Shown here: positions 1-5,954 of the stretch, piece after piece
How the letters are laid out: every line of letters begins with the position of its first letter
How positions within the stretch are numbered: the first letter of the stretch is position 1
DNA from: Sporomusaceae bacterium UBA1887
Lineage (GTDB): Bacteria; Bacillota; Negativicutes; Sporomusales; DSM-15969
Reading direction: 5' to 3'
Assembly (NCBI GenBank): GCA_002337925.1
Contig: DDHB01000103.1
Span: forward strand, 24,229 to 41,776
DNA: 17,548 nucleotides
Made by a program: the position numbers and the translations under genes
The notes under the pieces: generated by a model
Told to the model about the DNA's origin: nothing
What the model saw: only the letters and a program-made list of their open reading frames with translations
The model's database searches: none

Positions 1-624
1 TAGCCCTGCCAAAGCTTTCATAAAGACCGGCGAAATTACTACTTCAATAAATCCAGCGAGCAACATAAACACGAGACTGCCCCCACAGAAAAGAGTGTAA
101 CTAATGGTCTGATAAAACAAACTTGTTTTACGCGCCCGTTGTCTTACCAGCAGAAGAGAAAATGAAATAGCAGACACACCGGCGGCAAGTAAAGCAGGCA
201 TTGCAAAGAAGTTATGTGGCAAGACGGAAACTAAAGAGAAGACTAGTCCTTTCATGATATACTCGTTCACTAAAAACCCTACAGTAAACCCAATAATAAA
301 ACCCCGTGTAAAAATAATAAACAATATAAATGGTATACCGATTACCGTAAATCCGAGAACCCAGATAAGCCCTATGGTCTTGGCATTATTGAATAAAACA
401 CTGTTCAGCAGCTTGGCATCCTGTATATTTTCAGATCCTGTACTCAGCCCCTGAAAAAATACGTGCAAGTAGCTTAGCAATTCTGTTTTTTGCTCATCCG
501 GTAATGTCTTTACAGCTAAAGAGCCTGCAACAACGCCAATAATAAAAATGAGAATCATGAAAAAATAAGCAACAATATTTGCCTTTATATAGCCAGTAAT
601 ATGTTGCCGTAAATACCCGAGCAT
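1..624 (-). CDS. spoIIM: Stage II sporulation protein M (3' end cut by window)
   Basis: SpoIIM is a polytopic membrane protein that works with SpoIID and SpoIIP in peptidoglycan remodelling during forespore engulfment. The frame is open from an ATG at 624 to position 1, giving 208 residues with no stop. The family is about 210-215 residues, so only a few codons are missing. Hydrophobic segments lie at about residues 17-38, 83-105, 107-119, 125-160 and 176-200. The segment LPHNFFAMPA (135-144) matches the LPHG-F-xxPA signature of the SpoIIM/DUF95 family. A strong ribosome site (GGGGAGG) sits 7 nt before the ATG. It lies 60 nt after endoQ, with no terminator between and its own sigma-E-like promoter in the gap. 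The identification is firm; activity is inferred from the family. Confidence 0.93.
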   Translation of the reverse strand, partial: MLGYLRQHITGYIKANIVAYFFMILIFIIGVVAGSLAVKTLPDEQKTELLSYLHVFFQGLSTGSENIQDAKLLNSVLFNNAKTIGLIWVLGFTVIGIPFILFIIFTRGFIIGFTVGFLVNEYIMKGLVFSLVSVLPHNFFAMPALLAAGVSAISFSLLLVRQRARKTSLFYQTISYTLFCGGSLVFMLLAGFIEVVISPVFMKALAGL

Positions 625-654
625 GCGTGTTCCTCCCCGCTATAGCCTGTTACC

Positions 655-683
655 AATCTATGCCGGTTCAGATATCACTATGC
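655..683 (-). promoter_or_regulatory. Candidate sigma-E promoter of spoIIM
   Basis: On the minus strand GCATAGT (683-677) and CATAGATT (662-655) are separated by exactly 14 nt. Against the Bacillus sigma-E consensus KMATATT-N14-CATACAHT these match 6 of 7 and 7 of 8 positions. The predicted start, near 648, would leave a leader of about 24 nt that contains the ribosome site of spoIIM. SpoIIM is a mother-cell engulfment protein, so sigma-E control is expected. The match was made by eye. Confidence 0.55.
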
Positions 684-684
684 C

Positions 685-1884
685 TTATTTGTCCACTTTA
701 TTTATGACCTTTCCATAAACCCCGCCGCCGCCCGACTGAATGATAGCAGTACCAGAGCGGGCAGATAGGATTCCATCCGCAATTCTATCCCCAACTGCTT
801 GTCTGAGGTCCGCTGCATTTGCACGATGAAGCACGTTCATTTCCGTACCAAACAAATCCAAGAGCTTCCCCATGCCCTTTTTCCCTAGACCGGAAATAAA
901 CTCCAAAGGCACCTGATAATAATAAGGGGCTCGGTGAGCAGGATGAATAGGTGCAGCATAATCCGCAATATCGTTAATGCGGTCGAGTACGCCTGTAACT
1001 ACCTTGTTGCTTCCGCAGTTCACACATACCCCGGCAGACACGATCTTTTCCGTTTGCTCTGTGTGACCGCATTTCTCACATAAAGTGCGATGATATTTAC
1101 CCAATCTTGGATTCAAGCCGTAATTAGCAATCACTTCTCTCCCCCGTTGCCTTCGCATAGCCTGGTGAATCTCCTGGAAATTAGCCTGTTCAACTGAGAA
1201 TAAAGTATACTCCCGTGCAATCTTATCCAAGGAATGGGCATCTGAGTTTGTAAGAAACGTGTAAGAAGACAATTCTCCTATTCGATCAGCTAAATCACTG
1301 TCAGCACTTAAGCCTAATTCCACAGCTGACAGCTTACGCATGTTTTTTTCCGTTAATAATGCACGAATCCGCCGCGCGCAAACGCCATACATGCTCTTAT
1401 AGGGAGTAAAAATATGGGCAGGTACAATCATCGCTTCAAACGACACCGCAATATCAATCAATTGGTTAAGCGGCATATGAGCATTTTGAGCACTCAAATT
1501 TATATTTTTAATAAACTGACTCATATAGTTTGATAATCGGCGCATCGCTGCGATATCCGGTAAAAATAACAACGTATGAGCCATCCCGCCCTGGGGCTCA
1601 ATCGTTTCAATTTCGGTGCCCAGCAGAACGGTAAGTGATTGCTTGTATTGATAGCCGCCGCCAGGCAGTTCCTGCAGTAATCCCTCTGCAAGCAAGCTAT
1701 TTAAGTCTTCAAGTACAAGCGGTGACATGGCATCTACAATTCCCACAACGTCCATACCTTTTTGCCGCGATGAATGTTCGCAAATATTGCGGACAGTAAG
1801 TCGGCGGGAAGTGGGAATTTTTATCCATTTCCCGCCTTCAGTTGCACCGACATGAATATGTAGATCCGCAAAACAGTACTTCAT
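685..1884 (-). CDS. endoQ: EndoQ-type DNA repair endonuclease (PHP + zinc ribbon + HhH)
   Basis: This 399-residue protein belongs to the YqxK/EndoQ family. Characterised members cut DNA 5' to deaminated bases (uracil, hypoxanthine). An N-terminal PHP metal-dependent nuclease domain shows DLHIHVG (7-13), PAH (155-157) and NSDAHS (213-218). A four-cysteine zinc ribbon follows (C269, C272, C287, C290). A helix-hairpin-helix-like segment around 328-375 starts with FISGLGKKGMGKLL. The ATG at 1884 is chosen because GGAG lies 7 nt upstream. An in-frame TTG at 1890 is too close to that site and overlaps the nudF stop. The gap to nudF is 2 nt, so the two are co-transcribed and probably coupled. The family is clear; substrate choice in this organism is inferred. 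Confidence 0.88.
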   Translation of the reverse strand: MKYCFADLHIHVGATEGGKWIKIPTSRRLTVRNICEHSSRQKGMDVVGIVDAMSPLVLEDLNSLLAEGLLQELPGGGYQYKQSLTVLLGTEIETIEPQGGMAHTLLFLPDIAAMRRLSNYMSQFIKNINLSAQNAHMPLNQLIDIAVSFEAMIVPAHIFTPYKSMYGVCARRIRALLTEKNMRKLSAVELGLSADSDLADRIGELSSYTFLTNSDAHSLDKIAREYTLFSVEQANFQEIHQAMRRQRGREVIANYGLNPRLGKYHRTLCEKCGHTEQTEKIVSAGVCVNCGSNKVVTGVLDRINDIADYAAPIHPAHRAPYYYQVPLEFISGLGKKGMGKLLDLFGTEMNVLHRANAADLRQAVGDRIADGILSARSGTAIIQSGGGGVYGKVINKVDK

Positions 1885-1886
1885 TC

Positions 1887-2414
1887 TCAAACTCCTGCCA
1901 ATAAAAGCCCTGTAATGGTTTTGTTATCACATATAGAACCATCTGCTATCAACCTGCGCACCTGAGCTTTCGTAAATGTTGCAATTTGCAAAAACTCATC
2001 TTCGTCCAAATGCTGCTCCGTAGGAGTCAGTGCTTCAGCCAGATAAATATGAATAATCTCATCGGAAAAGCCCGGAGTAGTGTAAACGGACGCAAGTTTA
2101 TGCAGGCGCTGGCACTGATACCCGATCTCTTCTTCTAATTCACGGGCGGCACAACTTTCCGGCTTCTCTCCTTTATCCAGTTTACCAGCCGGTATTTCAA
2201 GCAGAATTTTACCGGCAGCATGACGATACTGGCTTACCATAACAATGCTTCCATCCTCTAAAACCGGCACTATTGCAACTGCTCCCGGATGTTCTACCAC
2301 CTCGCGGACAGCTTCCTTACCGTTGGGTAATAAGACCGTATCGCGACGAACATTAATAATCTTGCCATTGTATAATTGCTCCGACCGTATTTTGTGTTCA
2401 AGTAACGTATTCAT
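1887..2414 (-). CDS. nudF: ADP-ribose pyrophosphatase (NUDIX hydrolase)
   Basis: NudF hydrolyses ADP-ribose to AMP and ribose-5-phosphate in the cytosol. The protein is 175 residues, normal for the family. A complete Nudix box GX5EX7REUXEEXGU runs from G77 to Y99, with E83, R91-E92, E95, E96 and G98 all present. The upstream VSQYRHAAGK and EIPAGKLD segments are typical of the ADP-ribose-specific branch. AGGAGG lies 6 nt before the ATG. It is the first gene of a nudF-endoQ-spoIIM unit. A 62-nt divergent gap separates it from the small plus-strand gene at 2477. I see no convincing sigma-A promoter for nudF in that gap. Confidence 0.87.
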   Translation of the reverse strand: MNTLLEHKIRSEQLYNGKIINVRRDTVLLPNGKEAVREVVEHPGAVAIVPVLEDGSIVMVSQYRHAAGKILLEIPAGKLDKGEKPESCAARELEEEIGYQCQRLHKLASVYTTPGFSDEIIHIYLAEALTPTEQHLDEDEFLQIATFTKAQVRRLIADGSICDNKTITGLLLAGV

Positions 2415-2425
2415 AAAATCCTCCT

Positions 2426-2454
2426 GAATATATCATCATAAGTCACATATACAT
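2426..2454 (+). promoter_or_regulatory. Candidate sigma-E promoter of the 41-aa peptide gene
   Basis: GAATATA (2426-2432) matches the sigma-E -35 KMATATT at 6 of 7 positions. TATACATC (2447-2454) matches the -10 CATACAHT at 6 of 8, with the exact 14-nt spacer. An alternative reading, CATATACA at 2445, leaves a 12-nt spacer. Transcription would start near 2461, just ahead of the GGGAGGG ribosome site. The region is AT-rich, so a chance match is possible. Confidence 0.35.
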
Positions 2455-2476
2455 CTTAATAAGGGAGGGATGTACA

Positions 2477-2602
2477 ATGGTGATTTATGTAGATGGCGGC
2501 CTATTCTTTTCCGGTAAAGTAAAAGATCTGCAGGCTCTTTTATCTCAGCTGCAGCAAGAGCAGACTACACTTGCTCAGTTGATTAAACAAAATATGCATT
2601 AA
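2477..2602 (+). CDS. 41-aa peptide, candidate MciZ-like FtsZ inhibitor
   Basis: This is the only plus-strand gene, divergent from nudF. A strong ribosome site (GGGAGGG, 2463-2469) stands 7 nt before the ATG, and TAA closes the frame at 2600-2602. The peptide starts MVIYVDGGLFFSGKVKDL and is followed by a Q/L-rich helical half ending QNMH. It has no signal peptide, membrane segment or cysteine. Bacillus subtilis MciZ is 40 residues, is encoded beside nudF, is made under sigma-E and blocks FtsZ polymerisation in the mother cell. Set ungapped against MciZ as I remember it, identical pairs are G8, G13, K14, A20, L22 and I36, and L9, F10, F11, D17, L18 and L32 are conservative. MciZ R20 corresponds to Q19. 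The ORF itself is well supported; the MciZ assignment is an inference from length, position and pattern. Confidence 0.72.
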   Translation: MVIYVDGGLFFSGKVKDLQALLSQLQQEQTTLAQLIKQNMH

Positions 2603-2623
2603 GCCGTATAACCTTCTAGTTTC

Positions 2624-3304
2624 TCAATCCATCCATGGATAGTGCGTATATCTCTTCAAAACAAATACAGGTACTGGTAAATCTGCCATGGACAAGCTTT
2701 CTGGTACTACTACTGCCCGTACTGATACTTGTAGCTGCCGCGCTGCTTCTTCCGTTATTTCGAGCCCCTTCAGCACCTGGGGCAGATTCGTCTCATCAGC
2801 CAAATTTGTATTGCTGATCAAGCCGCTTACGGTAAGCTGAGATGCTTGCTGAATGCGCCTGACTGCCTCTACAATCCCTTCTGACGTGCTGGTAAAGGGG
2901 CGGCAGGTATTAACAACAAGTAAGGCCTCATACCCTACAGCAGCCAACTGGGAGCTGATTTGCCCTAATGCAATGGAAGATTCGCCGCCGCCAACATCCA
3001 TAACGACCTGCATAGATGTATCATATAGCGCAGGAAACAAATTCTGCGGCAAAACAGGTAAATCTGCATGAGCTAATCTTCCTTCGGGAGCAATAACACG
3101 GATTCCTTGGGCTTCAAGTAAAGAACGGTTTTCTCTTGTACGAAAGTAAGGCTTAATGATATCAATATCCACAATTGCAGTAGAATAACCGTTATCCTTT
3201 AAGTACAATGCGTAATTTACAGCCAGTTCTGTTTTCCCACTGCCAAATTCGCCAACAAGAATAGTAACTCTTGCATTGGATAATAATTGTTGCGTATTCT
3301 TCAT
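2624..3304 (-). CDS. P-loop ATPase of MinD/CobQ type, unknown role
   Basis: This 226-residue cytosolic protein is of unknown function. It shows a Walker A motif GEFGSGKT (18-25), then VDIDIIKPYFRTRE (45-58), which resembles the switch region of MinD/ParA/CobQ-like SIMIBI NTPases, and a Walker B-like VVMDVGGGE (100-108). There is no DNA-binding domain, amphipathic C-terminal helix or cysteine cluster, so it is not an obvious ParA, MinD or nitrogenase-type protein. The ATG at 3304 is preferred because GGGAG lies 6 nt before it; a GTG at 3307 is too close. It begins 10 nt after butyrate kinase, and its ribosome site follows the buk stop directly, so the two form an operon. It ends 21 nt from the convergent small gene, with no terminator visible. 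Confidence 0.8.
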   Translation of the reverse strand: MKNTQQLLSNARVTILVGEFGSGKTELAVNYALYLKDNGYSTAIVDIDIIKPYFRTRENRSLLEAQGIRVIAPEGRLAHADLPVLPQNLFPALYDTSMQVVMDVGGGESSIALGQISSQLAAVGYEALLVVNTCRPFTSTSEGIVEAVRRIQQASQLTVSGLISNTNLADETNLPQVLKGLEITEEAARQLQVSVRAVVVPESLSMADLPVPVFVLKRYTHYPWMD

Positions 3305-3314
3305 CACTATCTCC

Positions 3315-4388
3315 CTATTGATAAAGCTTAGCAGCTTCCTCTCCCCTGAGTACGCGGAGTGTTCCTTCTACCAGCGCCTGAAGCTCATCTTCCCCTGGAT
3401 AAATCAGTACTTGGGCAATGAATTGTACTCTCTTCGTAATCCATTCTACCAGCAGCTTCGAATGGGCAAGTCCGCCAGTAAGTACAATAGCATCTACGCC
3501 CCCGTTAACAACAGTAGCCATCGCACCTATTTCTTTCGCCACCTGATAGGCCATTGCTTCATAAATAAGAGCTGCTTGTTCATCACCTGAATGAATGCGC
3601 TGCTCAATCTCGCGTCCGTCATTCGTTCCTAAATGAGCGACCAGCCCGGAGCCACCATTTATTTTTTTCTTCAATTGTTCCCATGTATATTGACCGGAAT
3701 AGCACATTTTAACTAAATCACCTGTCGGCAGAGAACCGGCTCGCTCAGGAGAAAATGGTCCCGATTCATTGGGATTGGCAACATCTATCATTTGCCCCTG
3801 CTGTTGAATACCTACCGAAATTCCGCCGCCTAAATGGACTAACAACAACGTTAAATTGTTATACTCCCGTCCCAGATCATTCGCAACACGATGAGCAACT
3901 GCTTTTAAATTAAGAGCATGAAACAAGCTGCGTCGTTTTATTTCAGGAAATCCGCTTATTCTCGCTAATGGCCGCAGTTCATCAACACTTACAGGGTCAA
4001 CAATAAATGCCGGAATGCCAACTTGATCAGCAATAGCACGGGCAAGCAATCCACCCAGATTAGAAGCGTGTTCTGTCTGAATACCGATACGCAGATCTTC
4101 GCACATAACGTCGTTCACCGAATACGTGCCGCTGTCCAGCGCCTTTAAAGGACCGCCCCGTCCTACTACGGCATGCAGTTCCTTTAGCTCCGCTCCATGC
4201 TGTACTAATGCTTGTTTTATCGTGCAAAGCCGGAACTCATATTGGTCATTAATTCGGACAAAGTTCTGTAATTCTTCGTTACTATGACGAATTACAGCCT
4301 CGAACTGACAGTTTTCATTTTTATATAGAGCAATCTTCGTGGAAGTTGACCCTGGGTTAATTGCTAATACTACATATTCTTTAGCCAT
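3315..4388 (-). CDS. buk: Butyrate kinase / branched-chain fatty acid kinase
   Basis: This acetokinase-family (ASKHA fold) enzyme converts butyryl phosphate and ADP to butyrate and ATP, or acts on isobutyryl/isovaleryl phosphates. It has 357 residues, the normal length for Buk and shorter than acetate kinase (about 400). The phosphate-binding signature INPGSTSTKIALY is at 10-22. VHLGGGISVG is at 185-194, SGPFSPERAGSLPTGDL at 209-225 and VLTGGLAHS at 302-310. The ATG at 4388 follows GGAGGAGGG; an open frame extends further upstream but has no matching start site. No phosphotransbutyrylase gene is in the window, so the source of the acyl phosphate is not shown. The next gene is a P-loop ATPase. 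Confidence 0.92.
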   Translation of the reverse strand: MAKEYVVLAINPGSTSTKIALYKNENCQFEAVIRHSNEELQNFVRINDQYEFRLCTIKQALVQHGAELKELHAVVGRGGPLKALDSGTYSVNDVMCEDLRIGIQTEHASNLGGLLARAIADQVGIPAFIVDPVSVDELRPLARISGFPEIKRRSLFHALNLKAVAHRVANDLGREYNNLTLLLVHLGGGISVGIQQQGQMIDVANPNESGPFSPERAGSLPTGDLVKMCYSGQYTWEQLKKKINGGSGLVAHLGTNDGREIEQRIHSGDEQAALIYEAMAYQVAKEIGAMATVVNGGVDAIVLTGGLAHSKLLVEWITKRVQFIAQVLIYPGEDELQALVEGTLRVLRGEEAAKLYQ

Positions 4389-4430
4389 ATTATCCCTCCT
4401 CCGTCTTTGTAAATGGTATTCATTGTTTTT

Positions 4431-4445
4431 GCAGGAAAATCCTGC
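4431..4445 (-). promoter_or_regulatory. Inverted repeat in the buk leader
   Basis: GCAGGA and TCCTGC flank a 3-nt spacer as a perfect 6-bp inverted repeat. It lies about 20 nt downstream of the presumed -10 and 43 nt before the buk start codon. No T run follows on the minus strand, so it is not a terminator. An operator or a leader hairpin is possible. Confidence 0.3.
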
Positions 4446-4461
4446 TGAGATAAACATTGGG

Positions 4462-4467
4462 ATTATA
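4462..4467 (-). promoter_or_regulatory. -10 element (TATAAT) upstream of buk
   Basis: A perfect TATAAT on the minus strand lies 74 nt upstream of the buk ATG, just past the terminator of the stress gene. No good -35 sits at 16-18 nt; TTGCCG is 20 nt away. The octamer CATATAAT also matches 7 of 8 of the sigma-E -10, but the matching -35 is poor. The sigma factor is left open. Confidence 0.35.
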
Positions 4468-4501
4468 TGCGCTAAAAATTTGATACTCGGCAATAAAAAA
4501 T

Positions 4502-4527
4502 AAAATCCGGACAAAGGTCCGGATTTT
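4502..4527 (-). terminator. Terminator after the general stress gene
   Basis: An 11-bp perfect stem (AAAATCCGGAC with GTCCGGATTTT) and a 4-nt loop are followed on the minus strand by a T-rich tract. It begins 5 nt after the stop codon of the stress protein and separates that gene from buk. Confidence 0.85.
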
Positions 4528-4532
4528 ACAAT

Positions 4533-5144
4533 TTACTTGGAAGTATGACTTTCGACATCGGAGGCACCATTTTGTCTAAGGATTTGAGCTGCTTGCTGAA
4601 CCTTAGATGCATCCGAGCGAATCACAGCTAATATATTGCCTTGTGCTACACTTTGTTCATATTTTTGGCTTGTCTCAGCAGGAATGCCCCAATCGATCAA
4701 GCCACCGGCAATACTTCCCGCTACAGCACCACTCAGAGCAGCTGCTATAGGCCCGGCTGCAATGATGGGACCAATTCCCGGAATGGCCAGTGCACCGGCG
4801 CCTACAAGCAAACCGCCAATCCCACCAAGGGTTCCACCTGTTAAAGCCCCATCTGTGATATCATCTTCATACGTTTTGGAACCACTCTTATTTTGACCTT
4901 TAGAGATAATATTAATTTCTTCTGTATTAAAACCCTGGCTGCGCAACTGTCTTACTGCTTTTTCAGCACTGTCCCTGTCCGCAAATACTCCGATAACCGC
5001 TTTGACTCCCGCACCTGCATTGGATTGGCTTGCATTTGCAGAGGCATTTTGAGTACTTGCTGTAGCCGAATCATTTTGCTGAGAGCCCGAATAGCTGCTG
5101 GTAATGACTGCATTCGCTTGATTTGTTTCATTATTCTGTTGCAT
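4533..5144 (-). CDS. General stress protein, YflT / 17M-like domain
   Basis: This 203-residue protein resembles the YflT / heat-induced stress (general stress protein 17M) family, whose biochemical role is unknown. Residues 1-46 are low complexity, rich in Q, N, S and A. A ferredoxin-like half VIGVFADRDSAEKAVRQLRSQGF runs over 50-72. A glycine/alanine-rich hydrophobic stretch at about 98-152 resembles a glycine-zipper membrane segment. A second half at 155-197 includes AVIRSDASKVQQAAQILRQNGA. No signal peptide is seen. AGGGGG lies about 11 nt before the ATG, slightly far. A 9-bp inverted repeat abuts this site. It follows ymxH by 55 nt and ends at a strong terminator. The family call is fairly sure; membrane association is inferred. 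Confidence 0.78.
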   Translation of the reverse strand: MQQNNETNQANAVITSSYSGSQQNDSATASTQNASANASQSNAGAGVKAVIGVFADRDSAEKAVRQLRSQGFNTEEINIISKGQNKSGSKTYEDDITDGALTGGTLGGIGGLLVGAGALAIPGIGPIIAAGPIAAALSGAVAGSIAGGLIDWGIPAETSQKYEQSVAQGNILAVIRSDASKVQQAAQILRQNGASDVESHTSK

Positions 5145-5159
5145 AGATTTTTATTCCCC

Positions 5160-5182
5160 CTAACATTAAAAACTAATGTTAG
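5160..5182 (-). promoter_or_regulatory. Inverted repeat abutting the stress-gene ribosome site
   Basis: CTAACATTA and TAATGTTAG form a perfect 9-bp inverted repeat with a 5-nt AT spacer. On the minus strand its 3' arm runs straight into the AGGGGG ribosome site. No T run follows. It could be an operator, or a hairpin that limits access to the ribosome site. Confidence 0.45.
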
Positions 5183-5199
5183 TCTGTCCCCGGCAGGAA

Positions 5200-5493
5200 T
5201 TAATATTCACTCTCCCGGCGATCACGGCGATATGCACTATACATCTTATCGTAGGCATTGTTTAAATCGACAATAATCACCTCATCGCCAATACGCTTAA
5301 TTGCAGTCCAGGGTATAGTGGAATGACGACTTTCACTGAAAAAACTAAACACACTGCTTTTGCCGGGTAGTACAAGTGACTGAATTCTGCCAGTATTGTC
5401 ATCAAACATTAATTCACACTCATCTACTACTCCTAATCGTGATCCGTCACCAAGATTAATCACTTCTTTACCTGCTAAATCGCTTAAACGCAT
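5200..5493 (-). CDS. ymxH: PRC-barrel sporulation protein, YlmC/YmxH family
   Basis: This 97-residue single-domain PRC-barrel protein starts MRLSDLAGKEVINLGDGSRL and has the glycine-rich first barrel half, VDECELMFDDNTGRI and IPWTAIKRIGDEVIIVD typical of the YlmC/YmxH family, which is confined mainly to spore formers. The molecular role is not established. The C-terminus is short and charged (RRDRRESEY). An AGGTGA sequence lies about 13 nt before the ATG, a weak ribosome site, so translation may be coupled to the membrane gene 22 nt upstream. In Bacillus ymxH sits between mlpA and spoVFA. Here dut and a membrane gene lie between it and the M16 peptidase, and dipicolinate synthase genes do not follow. 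Confidence 0.82.
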   Translation of the reverse strand: MRLSDLAGKEVINLGDGSRLGVVDECELMFDDNTGRIQSLVLPGKSSVFSFFSESRHSTIPWTAIKRIGDEVIIVDLNNAYDKMYSAYRRDRRESEY

Positions 5494-5515
5494 TTCTTTG
5501 CTTCACCTGCTTTTC

Positions 5516-5824
5516 TTATTTATTCATCAACCGAAAGAAGAAAGGCTGTATAATTGCCAGCCCCATAGATAGTAATGCGAGCGGATCAAGCGCAATGGTA
5601 TAAAGCGTTACTTTTCCCGGCAAATCAATTTTTAAAAAAGAAATTAACATGACTATGGATAAGTAAAGACCACCGGCTGTAGCAACCAGTTCCTGAACGG
5701 CTAATGCCAGTGGAGAGGCTTTAGGCGTTACTTCTTCTAATGAATTGCGGTGTCTAGCGACACGCAGCCAGAGCGATAGTGACGTTAGGGCTAAAAACAA
5801 GAGCAATGCCACTATAGTGATCAT
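5516..5824 (-). CDS. Small membrane protein, unknown function
   Basis: I do not recognise this 102-residue protein. It has three likely membrane segments, at about residues 2-21, 45-63 and 73-97, with a short basic stretch (RVARHR, 21-26) after the first. The start is placed at the ATG at 5824 because GGAGGG lies 6 nt before it. An earlier in-frame ATG at 5830 touches that site directly and cannot be used. It is the first gene of a unit with ymxH and perhaps the stress gene. No charged residues within the membrane segments suggest transport. A role in the envelope or in sporulation is only suggested by its neighbours. Confidence 0.72.
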   Translation of the reverse strand: MITIVALLLFLALTSLSLWLRVARHRNSLEEVTPKASPLALAVQELVATAGGLYLSIVMLISFLKIDLPGKVTLYTIALDPLALLSMGLAIIQPFFFRLMNK

Positions 5825-5896
5825 GGACATCCCTCCGTACTTACTTATTCAATAGATATGCCTGTAAAAAAAATATATGTATATAATACAAGAAAA

Positions 5897-5935
5897 ACCT
5901 GTCTTATGCTGCCCTTTTGGCAACACAAGACAGGT
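5897..5935 (-). terminator. Terminator after dut
   Basis: A 9-bp stem (AAGACAGGT with ACCTGTCTT) has a shorter inner TGCC/GGCA pairing. On the minus strand it is followed by TTTTTCTT. Plus-strand reading also gives a T run, so it could act in both directions. It lies 19 nt past the dut stop codon. Confidence 0.75.
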
Positions 5936-5954
5936 CTTTTTCTCATCTTTCACG

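Noticed and set aside
1888..1890. TTG start for endoQ
   Set aside because: It is one base from the GGAG ribosome site. The ATG at 1884 has ideal spacing and begins the PHP domain normally.
4389..4514. N-terminal extension of butyrate kinase up to 4514
   Set aside because: It would run through the leader and part of the terminator. The ATG at 4388 has a perfect ribosome site and gives the usual family length.
4641..5276. Plus-strand ORFs opposite the stress and ymxH genes
   Set aside because: They mirror the Gly/Ala-rich coding sequence and the ymxH gene; no ribosome sites.
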